Positions 50,647 through 59,505 of a stretch of DNA of 64,000 bases are shown piece after piece. The DNA is taken from contig MIAR01000043.1 in the NCBI GenBank assembly GCA_001829185.1, positions 31,425 through 95,424 of the forward strand. Direction: 5' to 3'. Source of the DNA: Spirochaetes bacterium GWB1_60_80 (lineage in GTDB: Bacteria; Spirochaetota; Spirochaetia; Treponematales; UBA12059). A program made the translations under genes and the position numbers. A model generated the notes under the pieces. The model ran no database searches. It was not told where the DNA came from and saw only the letters and a list, made by a program, of their open reading frames with translations. Every line of letters starts with the position of its first letter. The first letter of the stretch is position 1.

Positions 50647-52437
50647 TCAGAACAGCGAGAACAGCGCCTTGCCCTTGATGCGCGAGCGATTAAGCGAGAA
50701 AAGCTGCTGGTTGCTGCTGTAGGCTAGTGACCAAGGATCCTTGCTATAGAGCGGCTTCTCGACGAAGTGGTAGTGGTTGAGGTGGCGGAAGTCGACCGAG
50801 TTGTAGCGGTTGTCGCCCATGAAGAAGTACTCGCCCGCCGGCAGTCCGCCTTCGTTTGGGAAGGGAGCAAAGTTGCGCAGGTCGAAGTAGCGACGGACGT
50901 ACCGGTCGTGGTAGTCGCCTAGTTCGCGCAGTTGTAGCTCCCAGCTATAGTCGCTGCCGGCTAGGAGTCCGTCACCCAGGGCCAACAGGGCTTCCATGGC
51001 TTTGACTTTGAAGAGCAGATTGGTGGCCAAGGCGCTTTCTTCCCAGCGGTTGGCGGGAGCGGCGGCGGACTGCCAGAGGGTCAGGAAATCTTCTAGCTGC
51101 CCCAGGAAGGCGGCGTGGTCAGTCAATGACCAGCGTAGCCAGCCGGCCAAGCGGCTCTCGTTGACGATTGAATTGTCATTGATGCGGAAGCTGCGCGCTC
51201 CGGCTTCCAAGGTTGGTAAGCGGTCGGCGTCGAGCCGGGCGGCTTGCCAGCGAGCCGGCAAGGTGTCAAACCAGTCCAGGTAGCGCTGGCGGCGGGCGGC
51301 GTAGTCGGCCTGGACAGCCTGCTTTTCGGCGTCCCAGGCCAGCATGCGCGCCCGGTCGGCTGGCTGGATGGAGATGCCGCGCACCCGGGACAGGTCGATG
51401 GGTAGGTCGTTAACGTAGTTGTAGGCGTGGTTGGCCTCGCCGGTCAGCATCCGGTAGTCGCCAGTACCACCATCGCGTACGTAGACGACGTCGTCGGCCA
51501 TCAGCAACTGCTCGCCGGGCAGGCCGATCAGCCGCTTGATGAGCGGGTCGGCTATTTCCTGGCCGTACTCGTCCAGGCGGGGGAACTGGATCTTGGTGAA
51601 GCTGATCATGTACAGGAAGTTGTGCCAGAAATCAGTCAGGACTTGTTCTTTCTTGAAATTGTAGCGTGGGTTGGACAGCACGTACTGGTCAAAGCGGTCG
51701 ATGCCCGCCACCAGTGGGACGCGCACCAACGACAGCGGAATCTCGGGGTTGGTTAGCGTCTTGACGGTGAATACGCGCGTGCCGATATACAGGTCTGGCA
51801 CCATCGACTCCGACGGAATCTGGTAGAGCTGGAAGAAGAGCGAATTGATGAAGATGACCACGGCGCTGGCCCAGGCCAGGGCGTCCACCCAGGACAGCAA
51901 GCCGGGCAGGAAACCGCGGTAGACATTGAGCGGGCGGTATTTGTTTCGGCCGTTTTTGCTGATCACCTGCATGATGCCGTGCTCTACTTGATTGCGCCGG
52001 CTATTCATAATGAAGAAAATCGGCAAGTAGCTGCCGGAAACTAAAGCGCTGACGGCGTACAACGCATAATAACCGGTGTCGGCCAGACTACTGGCGCTCC
52101 AGGCTAGGACCAGGGCGATGGAGTGGAAGCAGAATTGAATGAAGGCGAAGTAGTTGAGAGCTTTTTTAACCACGAAGAAGGTCTTTGGGCCAAAGCAAGT
52201 GCCGGATAATACGGCCTTGCGGCTGCCCAGATGCAGCCAGACGTGGACGGCCAAGGCGAGGCAACCGCTGACCAGGATGCCGATCCGCGGCACCAGCGCC
52301 ATCAGCGCAATGCTGAACACGATGGACAGGGCGGACCAGACCTGCACCAACAGGCCGGGTACGCCGATGGCTTGCTTGAGCCAGGCTTGCATGGCTTTGA
52401 GGCTGTTGGGGTTTGCGGTGCGTTCTAGAGCGGGCAT
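50647..52437 (-). CDS. lepB: Very large signal peptidase I
   Basis: 596 residues, AGGAGAG before the ATG; typical SPase I has 180-325. The nucleophile Ser is in IPSESMVPDL near 210 and the general-base Lys in LIKRLIGLPGE near 305; GEYFFMGDNRYNSVDFRH near 550 is the last SPase box. Before the catalytic part are about six transmembrane helices (residues 25-205), and between Lys box and last box is an insert of about 200 residues with no family match. It cleaves signal peptides on the outer side of the inner membrane. Both unusual parts may tie it to lipoprotein or periplasmic flagellar export; that is speculation. Confidence 0.88.
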   Translation of the reverse strand: MPALERTANPNSLKAMQAWLKQAIGVPGLLVQVWSALSIVFSIALMALVPRIGILVSGCLALAVHVWLHLGSRKAVLSGTCFGPKTFFVVKKALNYFAFIQFCFHSIALVLAWSASSLADTGYYALYAVSALVSGSYLPIFFIMNSRRNQVEHGIMQVISKNGRNKYRPLNVYRGFLPGLLSWVDALAWASAVVIFINSLFFQLYQIPSESMVPDLYIGTRVFTVKTLTNPEIPLSLVRVPLVAGIDRFDQYVLSNPRYNFKKEQVLTDFWHNFLYMISFTKIQFPRLDEYGQEIADPLIKRLIGLPGEQLLMADDVVYVRDGGTGDYRMLTGEANHAYNYVNDLPIDLSRVRGISIQPADRARMLAWDAEKQAVQADYAARRQRYLDWFDTLPARWQAARLDADRLPTLEAGARSFRINDNSIVNESRLAGWLRWSLTDHAAFLGQLEDFLTLWQSAAAPANRWEESALATNLLFKVKAMEALLALGDGLLAGSDYSWELQLRELGDYHDRYVRRYFDLRNFAPFPNEGGLPAGEYFFMGDNRYNSVDFRHLNHYHFVEKPLYSKDPWSLAYSSNQQLFSLNRSRIKGKALFSLF

Positions 52438-52530
52438 GGTACTTCTCTCCTGTCGATGCGGGTAGCTGGAATTGGGTAATCGCTGGCAAAGATACTACTA
52501 AAAGCGGTTGTGTGCAAATAGGTAGCGGCC

Positions 52531-52559
52531 TTTAGTTTTAGCCAGCTTTGTGCTATGTT
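52531..52559 (+). promoter_or_regulatory. Promoter of the cyclic-nucleotide-binding gene (leaderless type)
   Basis: TTTAGT at 52531-52536 (weak), 17 bases, TATGTT at 52554-52559, then six bases to the ATG at 52566. Confidence 0.4.
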
Positions 52560-52565
52560 TAGTCT

Positions 52566-52997
52566 ATGATTGATGCCAGTAGCTTGCAGAATTACTCCCT
52601 GTTCGGCGGCTTGTTGACGGAGCAGATCGAAAAGATCCTGCCGTTGGTGACATACACGACCTTTGAGGCCGGGGTAGTAATCCTTATGGAAGGCTGTCGC
52701 AATGATTCCATCTACTTTTTGCTGCAAGGTCGGGTAGAGGTGTCCAAGGCCAGTCAGGTGATCGTCGAGTTGCCGGAAGGCCAAGCTTTCGGCGAGATTG
52801 AATTGCTGGACGTGATGCCATCGGCCGCCACGGTGCGTGCCCTGGTGCCGGTAAAATTGGCGGTCATTTCCAATTCGTCGCTGCACGGCATCTATTGCCT
52901 TGATCCCTGCGTCTTTTCCATCATGATGATGAACCTGGCCCGCGATCTGGCGCGTCGCCTGCGCCACATGGACGATTTACTGGTAGCCGGTTGCTAG
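52566..52997 (+). CDS. Free-standing cyclic-nucleotide-binding domain protein
   Basis: 143 residues, essentially only a CNB domain: ILMEGCRNDSIYFLLQGRVEV near 45, the phosphate-binding cassette FGEIELLDVMPSAATVRA near 78-95, and a C-terminal helix. The cassette has Gly-Glu and a Thr-x-Arg as in cAMP binders. No DNA-binding or channel part follows. It could read cAMP from the REC-cyclase 13 kb away and act on a partner. No binding site before the ATG; promoter ends six bases upstream. Confidence 0.85.
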   Translation: MIDASSLQNYSLFGGLLTEQIEKILPLVTYTTFEAGVVILMEGCRNDSIYFLLQGRVEVSKASQVIVELPEGQAFGEIELLDVMPSAATVRALVPVKLAVISNSSLHGIYCLDPCVFSIMMMNLARDLARRLRHMDDLLVAGC

Positions 52998-53017
52998 CCA
53001 GCGGCTGAACCCTTCCG

Positions 53018-53046
53018 CTGACAAGCCGGTCGGCTTGTGCTAGAGT
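53018..53046 (+). promoter_or_regulatory. Promoter of the large lipoprotein gene (leaderless type)
   Basis: CTGACA at 53018-53023, 17 bases, TAGAGT at 53041-53046, then seven bases to the ATG at 53054. Confidence 0.45.
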
Positions 53047-53053
53047 CTGGGCT

Positions 53054-55936
53054 ATGAGCTTCGCCCGTACCACTCCACTGCTGCCTTCATTGTTTATCGG
53101 TCCCGTGCGCCAATTATCGGTCTGTTTAACCCTTTGCCTGCTTGTTTTCGTGGGCTGCAGTCCAGCTCTGCCTGGCGACCAGGCCGGCGGCCAGACTACC
53201 CAGCTAGCGCCCGCCGCGGCGCCGATCGACCCGGTTCCGGCTGTGACCCAGGAGCCGGTCTGGGAACGCGACCAGGCGGCTTTCCTGCCGCCGTCGCCGC
53301 GGCTGTGGCGGCTGGCCGAGGCCGATGAGGTGGCCTCGGCCAGGCCGCTGTTCGGCCGGCTGGCCGCCTGGCCAGCCGGCCACGTTTTCCAGCCCCGGCT
53401 GGCGGCGGCTTCTGTCCGCGACAGCGCCGACGGTTACGGCGCCGACGGTTACGGTGCAGCCTGGTTAGCAGCGCCGGACCGGGTGGTCGTGTTGCGACTA
53501 CCGGCGGACGTGGTCATCCCGCCGGCCGGTGCCGTTCAACTGCCTGCGGATTCGGCGCCCTCGCTGGCCCCCGGCGCGGTATCACCGCCGGCCGGTTCCG
53601 CGCCGGTGGTGGCGCCCTACGCCGTGATCGAGTTACTGCCGCAGGCTGACGGCCAACCGGCTGGGGTGCTAGCTTGGGACTGGTCGGCCGATGGTCGCTA
53701 TCTGGCCATCAGTTGCGGCGCTGAGCCCGAGGCGGCGGCTACCGACGACGTTGCGGCCGGTTACGGCCTGGTCGTCGACCTGGCTGACGGGCGGGTGCTG
53801 CGCCACGCCTTGCCGGGGCGGCCGCTGTTGGCCACCGTGTCGCTAGAAGGCGCGGTGTTATGGTTGTACCGGGCGCTAGATCAGGTTCCCGCCGATCTGT
53901 ATTTCGGTCTCTGGCTGGCGGATAGTACTGGCCGGGGCTATAGCCTATCGGCCGAGGACGCCGAGCTAGCAGCCGGCTTTGCCGGCGCGGCCTGGTTGCT
54001 AGTCGCCGACGTGGCCGCCGGTTCAGGCGGCCAAGCCCGTTATGATCTGGTGCTCCGTCACAGAGAAGGGGAGCGGCTCTACTTCAGCCGTCATTCACCG
54101 CTCGAGCCGCTGGAAGGGCTGCTGGATAGCGCCGCCCTGTCCGGCTTGGTTTTTAGGCCGGCGGCGATAGCGGCAATGGTGACCCCAGCGGCAGTCGGTG
54201 GGGCCGGTCATGCCCAAGAGCCCGTGGCGACAGTGCTGCCAGCCTTGACGGCCGAGGCTGTGGCGGCCTGGCCGCGCTGGCCGGTTACGGACCTGGTCGA
54301 CCCGGCCGTGGTGGCTACCGCCCCTGCGTCAGCCTCGTCGGCCTCAAGTATGGCGGCGATTAGGCCGCCGCTCGACGCTGACGGTGGCCTATTTTGGCCG
54401 GGCCGGCGCTTGCGGACGCTGGCCATCCAGCCGGATGGTGCCGGCCGCTGGTGGCTGCTGGTCGAGTCGACTCCAGTGCCGAACGACCCGGCCCCTGGCG
54501 CCTCGATCGCCGCCCCGCGGTCCGCTCCGACGGCCGCTGCGGCGACCGGGCCAGCCGTGCCGATGGTTCCCGGCGCCGACCTGCTCTTGGTGTTGGCCGA
54601 CGCTTCGTCCGCGGCCCGCGCCGTCTGGCGCCTGCCTCTGCCGCTCAGTCGCGCCGACCAGCCTGATGGCCCGGTTTTCGCCTTCGGCGACAATCATCTT
54701 TATATTCTCAGCCGGGCCTACGACCAATTTATGTACCTGCAACGGCTAGCCCTGCCAAACTGGCCGCTGCCGGACGGGATGGCAGCCGGGGCCGCTGTGG
54801 CCGACTGGGCTCTGCGCCTGCCGGTGGCGGTCGACGCGGCTCAGCCCTTCTATGACCTGGTGGCGCTGGCCGATGGCGGCTGCCTGATCGGCCAGAGCGC
54901 GGCCGATGCCGCCAGCGGCCTGAAGCTGATAGCGGTCAAGGCCGACGGCAGCCTGCGCTGGACGCGCTATCTGGAACGACCCTCTCCCCTACAGGGCCTG
55001 CGCAGCCTTAACCGGCCGCAGCTAGCTTTCGTCGGCAACCATGTGCAGCTCTTGTGGCCGCCCTTCCGGCAAACCCTGGAAAGCGCCAGTCAGGTGGCTG
55101 TACCCGAAGCTCTGGCCGGCCAAGCCTGGTTTGCCGTGCTCAACCCGGCCGATGGCCAGGCCGGCGGCTGGCAGCTGACCCTGCCGAGGCTGGACTGGCA
55201 ACGTAGCTGGCCGCTGGCGGCCGGCCCGGGGGGCTTTGCCTTCTATGAAAGCCGACTAGGGCGCTTCGTCAGCCTGTCCCGGCTGGAGGGCAGCTTCCGC
55301 CTGCGTTCTTTCGTGCTGCCGGCCTTCGTCACGGTCAACCAGGGCTCACATGACTTGCAGCTGTCGGATGTGCGCCGCGTGGCCTGGCAGGCCGGCAGCG
55401 GCCTAGCTCTGGCTTGGCTGAGCGAGCCTGTCGCCGCCACCGAGACTGGTGGTGGCGCTGCCGCCGGCACCCAGCCCCCCGCCGACGGCGCCTCCTCCGC
55501 CGGCACCCAAGCGGCTTGGCCCTTCGAGGGGTTCCTGCTCTGGGACCGGAACCTGCAGCCGCGTGGCAGCCTGGTCTTTAGCGACCAGGGTTTGCCGTTG
55601 ACCTTGGCTACCAGTCGGGCGTCCCTGGACGGCGACCACCTGCTGTTCGCTCTGGCGGCGGACGGTCTGGCTGACGGCGTGCCGGCCGGCGGCCTGTTGT
55701 TATTCGGCCGCTCGCTGGCCAGCCTAGTGGCGGCGGGTCAGCCTAGCCTGGTCGACCCGCTCGAGGAACCAGCCGTGGCCATCCCGACCAGTGCTTGGGC
55801 GCCGCGCCTGGCGGCCATCGCCGGCCTGCGTCCCGAAGCCTTGCCGGCCACCGCCTTCCAGCCCTTCGGGTCTGGCGTCGGCCCGCTCCTGGTGCGGCCA
55901 CTCCTGCCGCCCGCCGGCCAGGTGGGTCAACCGTAA
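53054..55936 (+). CDS. Large lipoprotein with beta-propeller-like body
   Basis: 960 residues. A basic start and hydrophobic stretch lead to a lipobox-like VGC near residue 35, so it should be lipid-anchored at the cell envelope. The body is Ala/Gly/Pro-rich with repeated strand units such as LAWDWSADGRYLAISCG near 220 and ADGGCLIGQSA, like a WD40/PQQ propeller. Low-complexity linkers interrupt it (around 460-510 and 800-820). No enzyme motif. The gene is very GC-rich, more so than its neighbours. Function unknown; a role in binding or surface display is only a guess. Confidence 0.8.
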   Translation: MSFARTTPLLPSLFIGPVRQLSVCLTLCLLVFVGCSPALPGDQAGGQTTQLAPAAAPIDPVPAVTQEPVWERDQAAFLPPSPRLWRLAEADEVASARPLFGRLAAWPAGHVFQPRLAAASVRDSADGYGADGYGAAWLAAPDRVVVLRLPADVVIPPAGAVQLPADSAPSLAPGAVSPPAGSAPVVAPYAVIELLPQADGQPAGVLAWDWSADGRYLAISCGAEPEAAATDDVAAGYGLVVDLADGRVLRHALPGRPLLATVSLEGAVLWLYRALDQVPADLYFGLWLADSTGRGYSLSAEDAELAAGFAGAAWLLVADVAAGSGGQARYDLVLRHREGERLYFSRHSPLEPLEGLLDSAALSGLVFRPAAIAAMVTPAAVGGAGHAQEPVATVLPALTAEAVAAWPRWPVTDLVDPAVVATAPASASSASSMAAIRPPLDADGGLFWPGRRLRTLAIQPDGAGRWWLLVESTPVPNDPAPGASIAAPRSAPTAAAATGPAVPMVPGADLLLVLADASSAARAVWRLPLPLSRADQPDGPVFAFGDNHLYILSRAYDQFMYLQRLALPNWPLPDGMAAGAAVADWALRLPVAVDAAQPFYDLVALADGGCLIGQSAADAASGLKLIAVKADGSLRWTRYLERPSPLQGLRSLNRPQLAFVGNHVQLLWPPFRQTLESASQVAVPEALAGQAWFAVLNPADGQAGGWQLTLPRLDWQRSWPLAAGPGGFAFYESRLGRFVSLSRLEGSFRLRSFVLPAFVTVNQGSHDLQLSDVRRVAWQAGSGLALAWLSEPVAATETGGGAAAGTQPPADGASSAGTQAAWPFEGFLLWDRNLQPRGSLVFSDQGLPLTLATSRASLDGDHLLFALAADGLADGVPAGGLLLFGRSLASLVAAGQPSLVDPLEEPAVAIPTSAWAPRLAAIAGLRPEALPATAFQPFGSGVGPLLVRPLLPPAGQVGQP

Positions 55937-55981
55937 GCCGGGGCTGAAGCCGCCAGCTTACGCGCGCCAACGCCGGGTGCT

Positions 55982-56010
55982 TCGACAAAGCCCAAAAAGT
56001 ATGCTAGACT
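55982..56010 (+). promoter_or_regulatory. Promoter of kamDE
   Basis: TCGACA at 55982-55987 (weak), 17 bases, TAGACT at 56005-56010. It gives a leader of about 90 bases to the ATG at 56107. Confidence 0.35.
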
Positions 56011-56106
56011 TGGTTTGCAAATATGACTTTTAGAACGCCGGCAGCGACGTCTGCCAAAACCGCGGCCGGCGCCGATAGCGTGGAACTCAATAAAGAAGGA
56101 TGTCGT

Positions 56107-57684
56107 ATGCGAACAAAACTTGATCTGCCGGCCGACCGGGTACGTCATGCCCGCACCTTGGCCGGACGTATCGCCCAGCCGGTGCAGTCGTTCATCGACG
56201 GGCACAGCTCGGTCACCGTCGAGCGGGCCACCCTGCGCCTGACCGGCGCCGATGGCGCCAACGCTGACGGCGTGCCGGTGCCCAACCTGGTCGTCGACCA
56301 GATAAAGGCCGCCGACCCGTTATTCCTGGAAGACGGCGTGCTGCTGCGTTACGTCAACGCCCTGGTGCGCAACGGCGACACGGTCGAGGCCCTCAACGCC
56401 AAGATCGCCGCCGGCTTCAATGTAGCCAGCTTGCCTTTGGGCGACCGGGCTACAATCGAGAAGAAGGCGGCCGAGCTGGTTCAAGCCGGCATGGCCCGCA
56501 TCAAGGCCAACCGCCAGCGGCGCGGCGTCAAGCAGGAGCAGTTCAAGGGTCAGAACAACAGCCCGCTCTTGTACTTAATCGTGGCCACCGGCAACATCTA
56601 CGAAGACGTCAAGCAGGCCCAGGCGGCCGTGGTCCAGGGCGCCGACGTCATCGCCGTCATCCGCACCACCGCCCAGAGCCTGCTGGACTACGTGCCCTTC
56701 GGCGCCACCACCGAGGGCTTTGGCGGCACCTACGCCACCCAGGAGAACTTCCGCATCATGCGGGCGGCCCTGGACGAGGCCGGCGACAAGGCTGGGCGTT
56801 ACATTCTGCTCACCAATTATGCTTCCGGCCTGTGCATGCCGGAGATCGCGGCCATGGGCGCCCTGGAGCGCCTGGACATGATGCTGAACGACTCGATGTA
56901 CGGCATCCTGTTCCGCGACATCAACATGTACCGCACCTTCGTCGACCAGAAATTCAGCCGCATGATCAACGCCTACGCCGGCATCATCATCAATACCGGC
57001 GAGGACAACTACCTGACCACCAGTGACGCCTTCGAGAAGGCCTACACCGTGCTGGCCAGCCAGTTCCTGAACGAGGAATTCGGCTTCCGCGCCGGCCTGC
57101 CGGCCAAGCTGCTCGGCCTCGGGCACGCCTTTGAAATGGATCCGACCATCAAGAACGGCTTCCTGTACGAGTTCGCCCAGGCCCAGATGGCCCGCGAAAT
57201 CTTCCCGGAGCATCCGCTTAAGTACATGCCGCCCACCAAGTTCATGACCGGCGACGTCTTCAAGGGCCTGGCCATGAACACCCTGTTCAACTTCGTCTCC
57301 AAGGCCACCGGCCAGGGCATCCACCTTTTGGGCATGCTGACCGAGGCGGTGCACACCCCCTTCATGATGGACCGCTACCTGGCGGTGGACAACGCCCGCT
57401 ACGTCATGAACAATATCCAGGACTTCGCCGACGATATCGAGTTTCGCCAGGACGGCATCATGGTGACGCGCGCCCATCAGGTGCTCAAGGAAACGATCGA
57501 TTTCATGGAAGCGGTGGACAAGACCGGCCTGTTCGAAGCCATCGCCGCGGGTATGTTCGCCGAGGTGAAGCGTCCCAAGGACGGCGGCAAGGGGCTGGAA
57601 GGCCTTATCAAGAAAGGCCCGCACTACTTTAACCCCTTCGAGAAGCAATTGGCCGCCGAGCTCGGCCTGGGAGGTGCCCAATGA
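56107..57684 (+). CDS. kamD: Lysine 5,6-aminomutase alpha subunit
   Basis: 525 residues from ATG 56107 with AAGGA upstream; the frame opens at 56023 without a site. It matches KamD, the TIM-barrel large subunit that with KamE moves an amino group between C6 and C5 of D-lysine or beta-lysine, using adenosylcobalamin and PLP, in anaerobic lysine fermentation. Typical stretches: RRGVKQEQFKGQNNSPLLY, ATGNIYEDVKQAQ, MLTEAVHTPFMMDRYLA. Followed by kamE with an ATGA overlap. The other lysine fermentation genes (kamA, kdd, kce, kal) are not in the window. Confidence 0.93.
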   Translation: MRTKLDLPADRVRHARTLAGRIAQPVQSFIDGHSSVTVERATLRLTGADGANADGVPVPNLVVDQIKAADPLFLEDGVLLRYVNALVRNGDTVEALNAKIAAGFNVASLPLGDRATIEKKAAELVQAGMARIKANRQRRGVKQEQFKGQNNSPLLYLIVATGNIYEDVKQAQAAVVQGADVIAVIRTTAQSLLDYVPFGATTEGFGGTYATQENFRIMRAALDEAGDKAGRYILLTNYASGLCMPEIAAMGALERLDMMLNDSMYGILFRDINMYRTFVDQKFSRMINAYAGIIINTGEDNYLTTSDAFEKAYTVLASQFLNEEFGFRAGLPAKLLGLGHAFEMDPTIKNGFLYEFAQAQMAREIFPEHPLKYMPPTKFMTGDVFKGLAMNTLFNFVSKATGQGIHLLGMLTEAVHTPFMMDRYLAVDNARYVMNNIQDFADDIEFRQDGIMVTRAHQVLKETIDFMEAVDKTGLFEAIAAGMFAEVKRPKDGGKGLEGLIKKGPHYFNPFEKQLAAELGLGGAQ

Positions 57685-58418
57685 ACGTCATCCGACCCTA
57701 TGGCGACACGCTCGACGACGGCAAAGTGCAGTTGTCGTTTACCCTGCCGGTGCCGGACGGCGCCAAAGGCCGCGAGGCCGCCCGCAAGCTGGTGCTGTCC
57801 TGGGGCTTCCTGGACTGCGAGGTGGTGCACTCGGCGCCGCTGGCCGACGATTTTTCCTTCTACGTGGCCTACGGCAAGACCGAAAAAAGTATTGATTACG
57901 ACACAGTGGTGGCCGACCAGGCCAGCGCCGACGCCGCGATGGGCATGGACGAGTGCAATGAATTCATCAAGCAGCATATCGGCCGCAAGGTAGTAGTGGT
58001 GGGCGCCTGTACCGGCTTTGACGCGCACACGGTGGGCATCGACGCCATCATGAACATGAAGGGCTTCAACCACCACTTTGGCCTGGAGCGCTATCCGGAG
58101 TTGGAAGCCTACAACCTGGGCGCTCAGGTGCCCAACGAGAAGCTGATCGAGTTTGCGCTCAAGGTTAAGGCCGACGCCGTCCTGATCAGCCAGGTGGTCA
58201 CCCAGAAGGACACCCACATCCACAATATGACCGAGTTCATCGAGCTGTTGGAGGCCAAGGGGCTGCGTAACAAGTTCATCTGCATCGTCGGCGGGCCGCG
58301 CATCGGCAACAAGCTGGCCGTCGAGCTCGGGTACGACGTCGGCTTCGGCCGCGGCACCTACGCCAACGACGTGGCCACTTTTATCTGCAAGAAACTGCTG
58401 GAAAAAAAGCAGGCCTGA
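57681..58418 (+). CDS. kamE: Lysine 5,6-aminomutase beta subunit
   Basis: 245 residues, overlapping kamD. It has a C-terminal cobalamin-binding Rossmann domain with the base-off His motif DAHTVG near 115 and a later GGPRIGNKLA loop. The Lys that carries PLP is expected shortly after, in the NLGAQVPNEK region. An N-terminal small domain precedes. The two subunits form an alpha2beta2 enzyme in the cytosol. Confidence 0.93.
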   Translation: MNVIRPYGDTLDDGKVQLSFTLPVPDGAKGREAARKLVLSWGFLDCEVVHSAPLADDFSFYVAYGKTEKSIDYDTVVADQASADAAMGMDECNEFIKQHIGRKVVVVGACTGFDAHTVGIDAIMNMKGFNHHFGLERYPELEAYNLGAQVPNEKLIEFALKVKADAVLISQVVTQKDTHIHNMTEFIELLEAKGLRNKFICIVGGPRIGNKLAVELGYDVGFGRGTYANDVATFICKKLLEKKQA

Positions 58419-58492
58419 CAACCGGCCCGGCCGCCGTCCTGCCATCCAGTGCGCGGCGGCGGCCTGGTTTCAGGTTACCCTGGGGAGGCTTC

Positions 58493-58966
58493 ATGGGCAT
58501 CGCGCAGGCCAGAGCCTGGCTGGCGGCCTTTAACAGGGCTGACGACATCATCGAGTTCGCGGTCTCCAGCGCCACGGTCGAGTTGGCCGCGCAGGCGCTG
58601 CGCACCGACCCGGCCAGCATCGCCAAGAGCCTGGCCTTCAAGGCCGGCGGGCGTGTCCTATTGGTGGTGGCTGCCGGCGACCGGAAGGTCGACAATGCCA
58701 AGTACAAGGCCGCCTTCGGCTGCAAGGCCGTCATGCTCGCGCCTGGCGAGGCCGGCCAGCTGGTCGGCCACGAGGTTGGGGGTATCTGTCCTTTTGGCGT
58801 CAAGCCGGGGGTGGAGGTGTATCTCGATGTCTCGCTCCGCGCGCACGACGTTGTGTATCCGGCCTGTGGCAGCGCCAATTCGGCCATCAGACTGGACCTG
58901 GCGGAACTCGAGACCCTTTCCCGGGCGGCGCGCTGGGTCGATGTCTGCAAGGCCCAGCCAGTTTGA
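58493..58966 (+). CDS. YbaK/ProX-type aminoacyl-tRNA deacylase domain protein
   Basis: 157 residues. Conserved Lys in AKSLAFKAGG near 45, GDRKVDNAKYKAAFG, and GGICPFGVKPGVEVYLD near 100. Such proteins remove wrongly attached amino acids (Ala or Cys) from tRNA-Pro. A GGGGAGG site precedes the ATG. Single-domain form, cytosolic. Confidence 0.9.
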   Translation: MGIAQARAWLAAFNRADDIIEFAVSSATVELAAQALRTDPASIAKSLAFKAGGRVLLVVAAGDRKVDNAKYKAAFGCKAVMLAPGEAGQLVGHEVGGICPFGVKPGVEVYLDVSLRAHDVVYPACGSANSAIRLDLAELETLSRAARWVDVCKAQPV

Positions 58967-58999
58967 TCCGCGGCCACCAAAACTCCGGAGGTATCAGCC

Positions 59000-59494
59000 A
59001 TGAACATCCTGCCCTCTGAAACGTTCCAGCTGCGGACGGCCAAAACGGCCAAGGCGGTGACCGCCCTGCTCAAGGCCAACACCGCCCAGCCCAAGCCGAT
59101 CCGCACGGCCGCCGTCGGCACGCTGTTTGAAGGCAGCCTGGAGGGCGACCGGTTCCGGCTGCGGCGGGTCACCCGTATCCGCAGCTCGTTTCTGCCCCAG
59201 ATCAGCGGCACCATCGGCCGCGACGGCGAAGGCGCCCGGCTGGATGTCCGCCTCAACCTGTCGCCGTACCTGGTCGGCGTCGGCCTGGTCTGGTTCGGCC
59301 TCAGCTTGTTCCTGCTGGCGGCCGGCCTGCTGAATCTACCGGGCGTCCGGGGCGAGCTGAGCGCGGCGCAGTATTTTTCTGCCCCAGCCGGCATGCTGGC
59401 GCTCGGTGTGGCGCTGTTCATCATCCCCTTCCGGCTCGAAGCCCGGCGCATCAAGGCCTTGTTGCGGAACCTGCTGGAAGCAAATCCGGCCTGA
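59000..59494 (+). CDS. Membrane protein with two transmembrane helices
   Basis: 164 residues, GGAGG nine bases upstream. An N-terminal basic soluble part of about 90 residues is followed by two hydrophobic helices (around 95-115 and 132-148) separated by a polar loop, and a basic end. No family recognised. Confidence 0.65.
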   Translation: MNILPSETFQLRTAKTAKAVTALLKANTAQPKPIRTAAVGTLFEGSLEGDRFRLRRVTRIRSSFLPQISGTIGRDGEGARLDVRLNLSPYLVGVGLVWFGLSLFLLAAGLLNLPGVRGELSAAQYFSAPAGMLALGVALFIIPFRLEARRIKALLRNLLEANPA

Positions 59495-59505
59495 GGAGAC
59501 ATACT

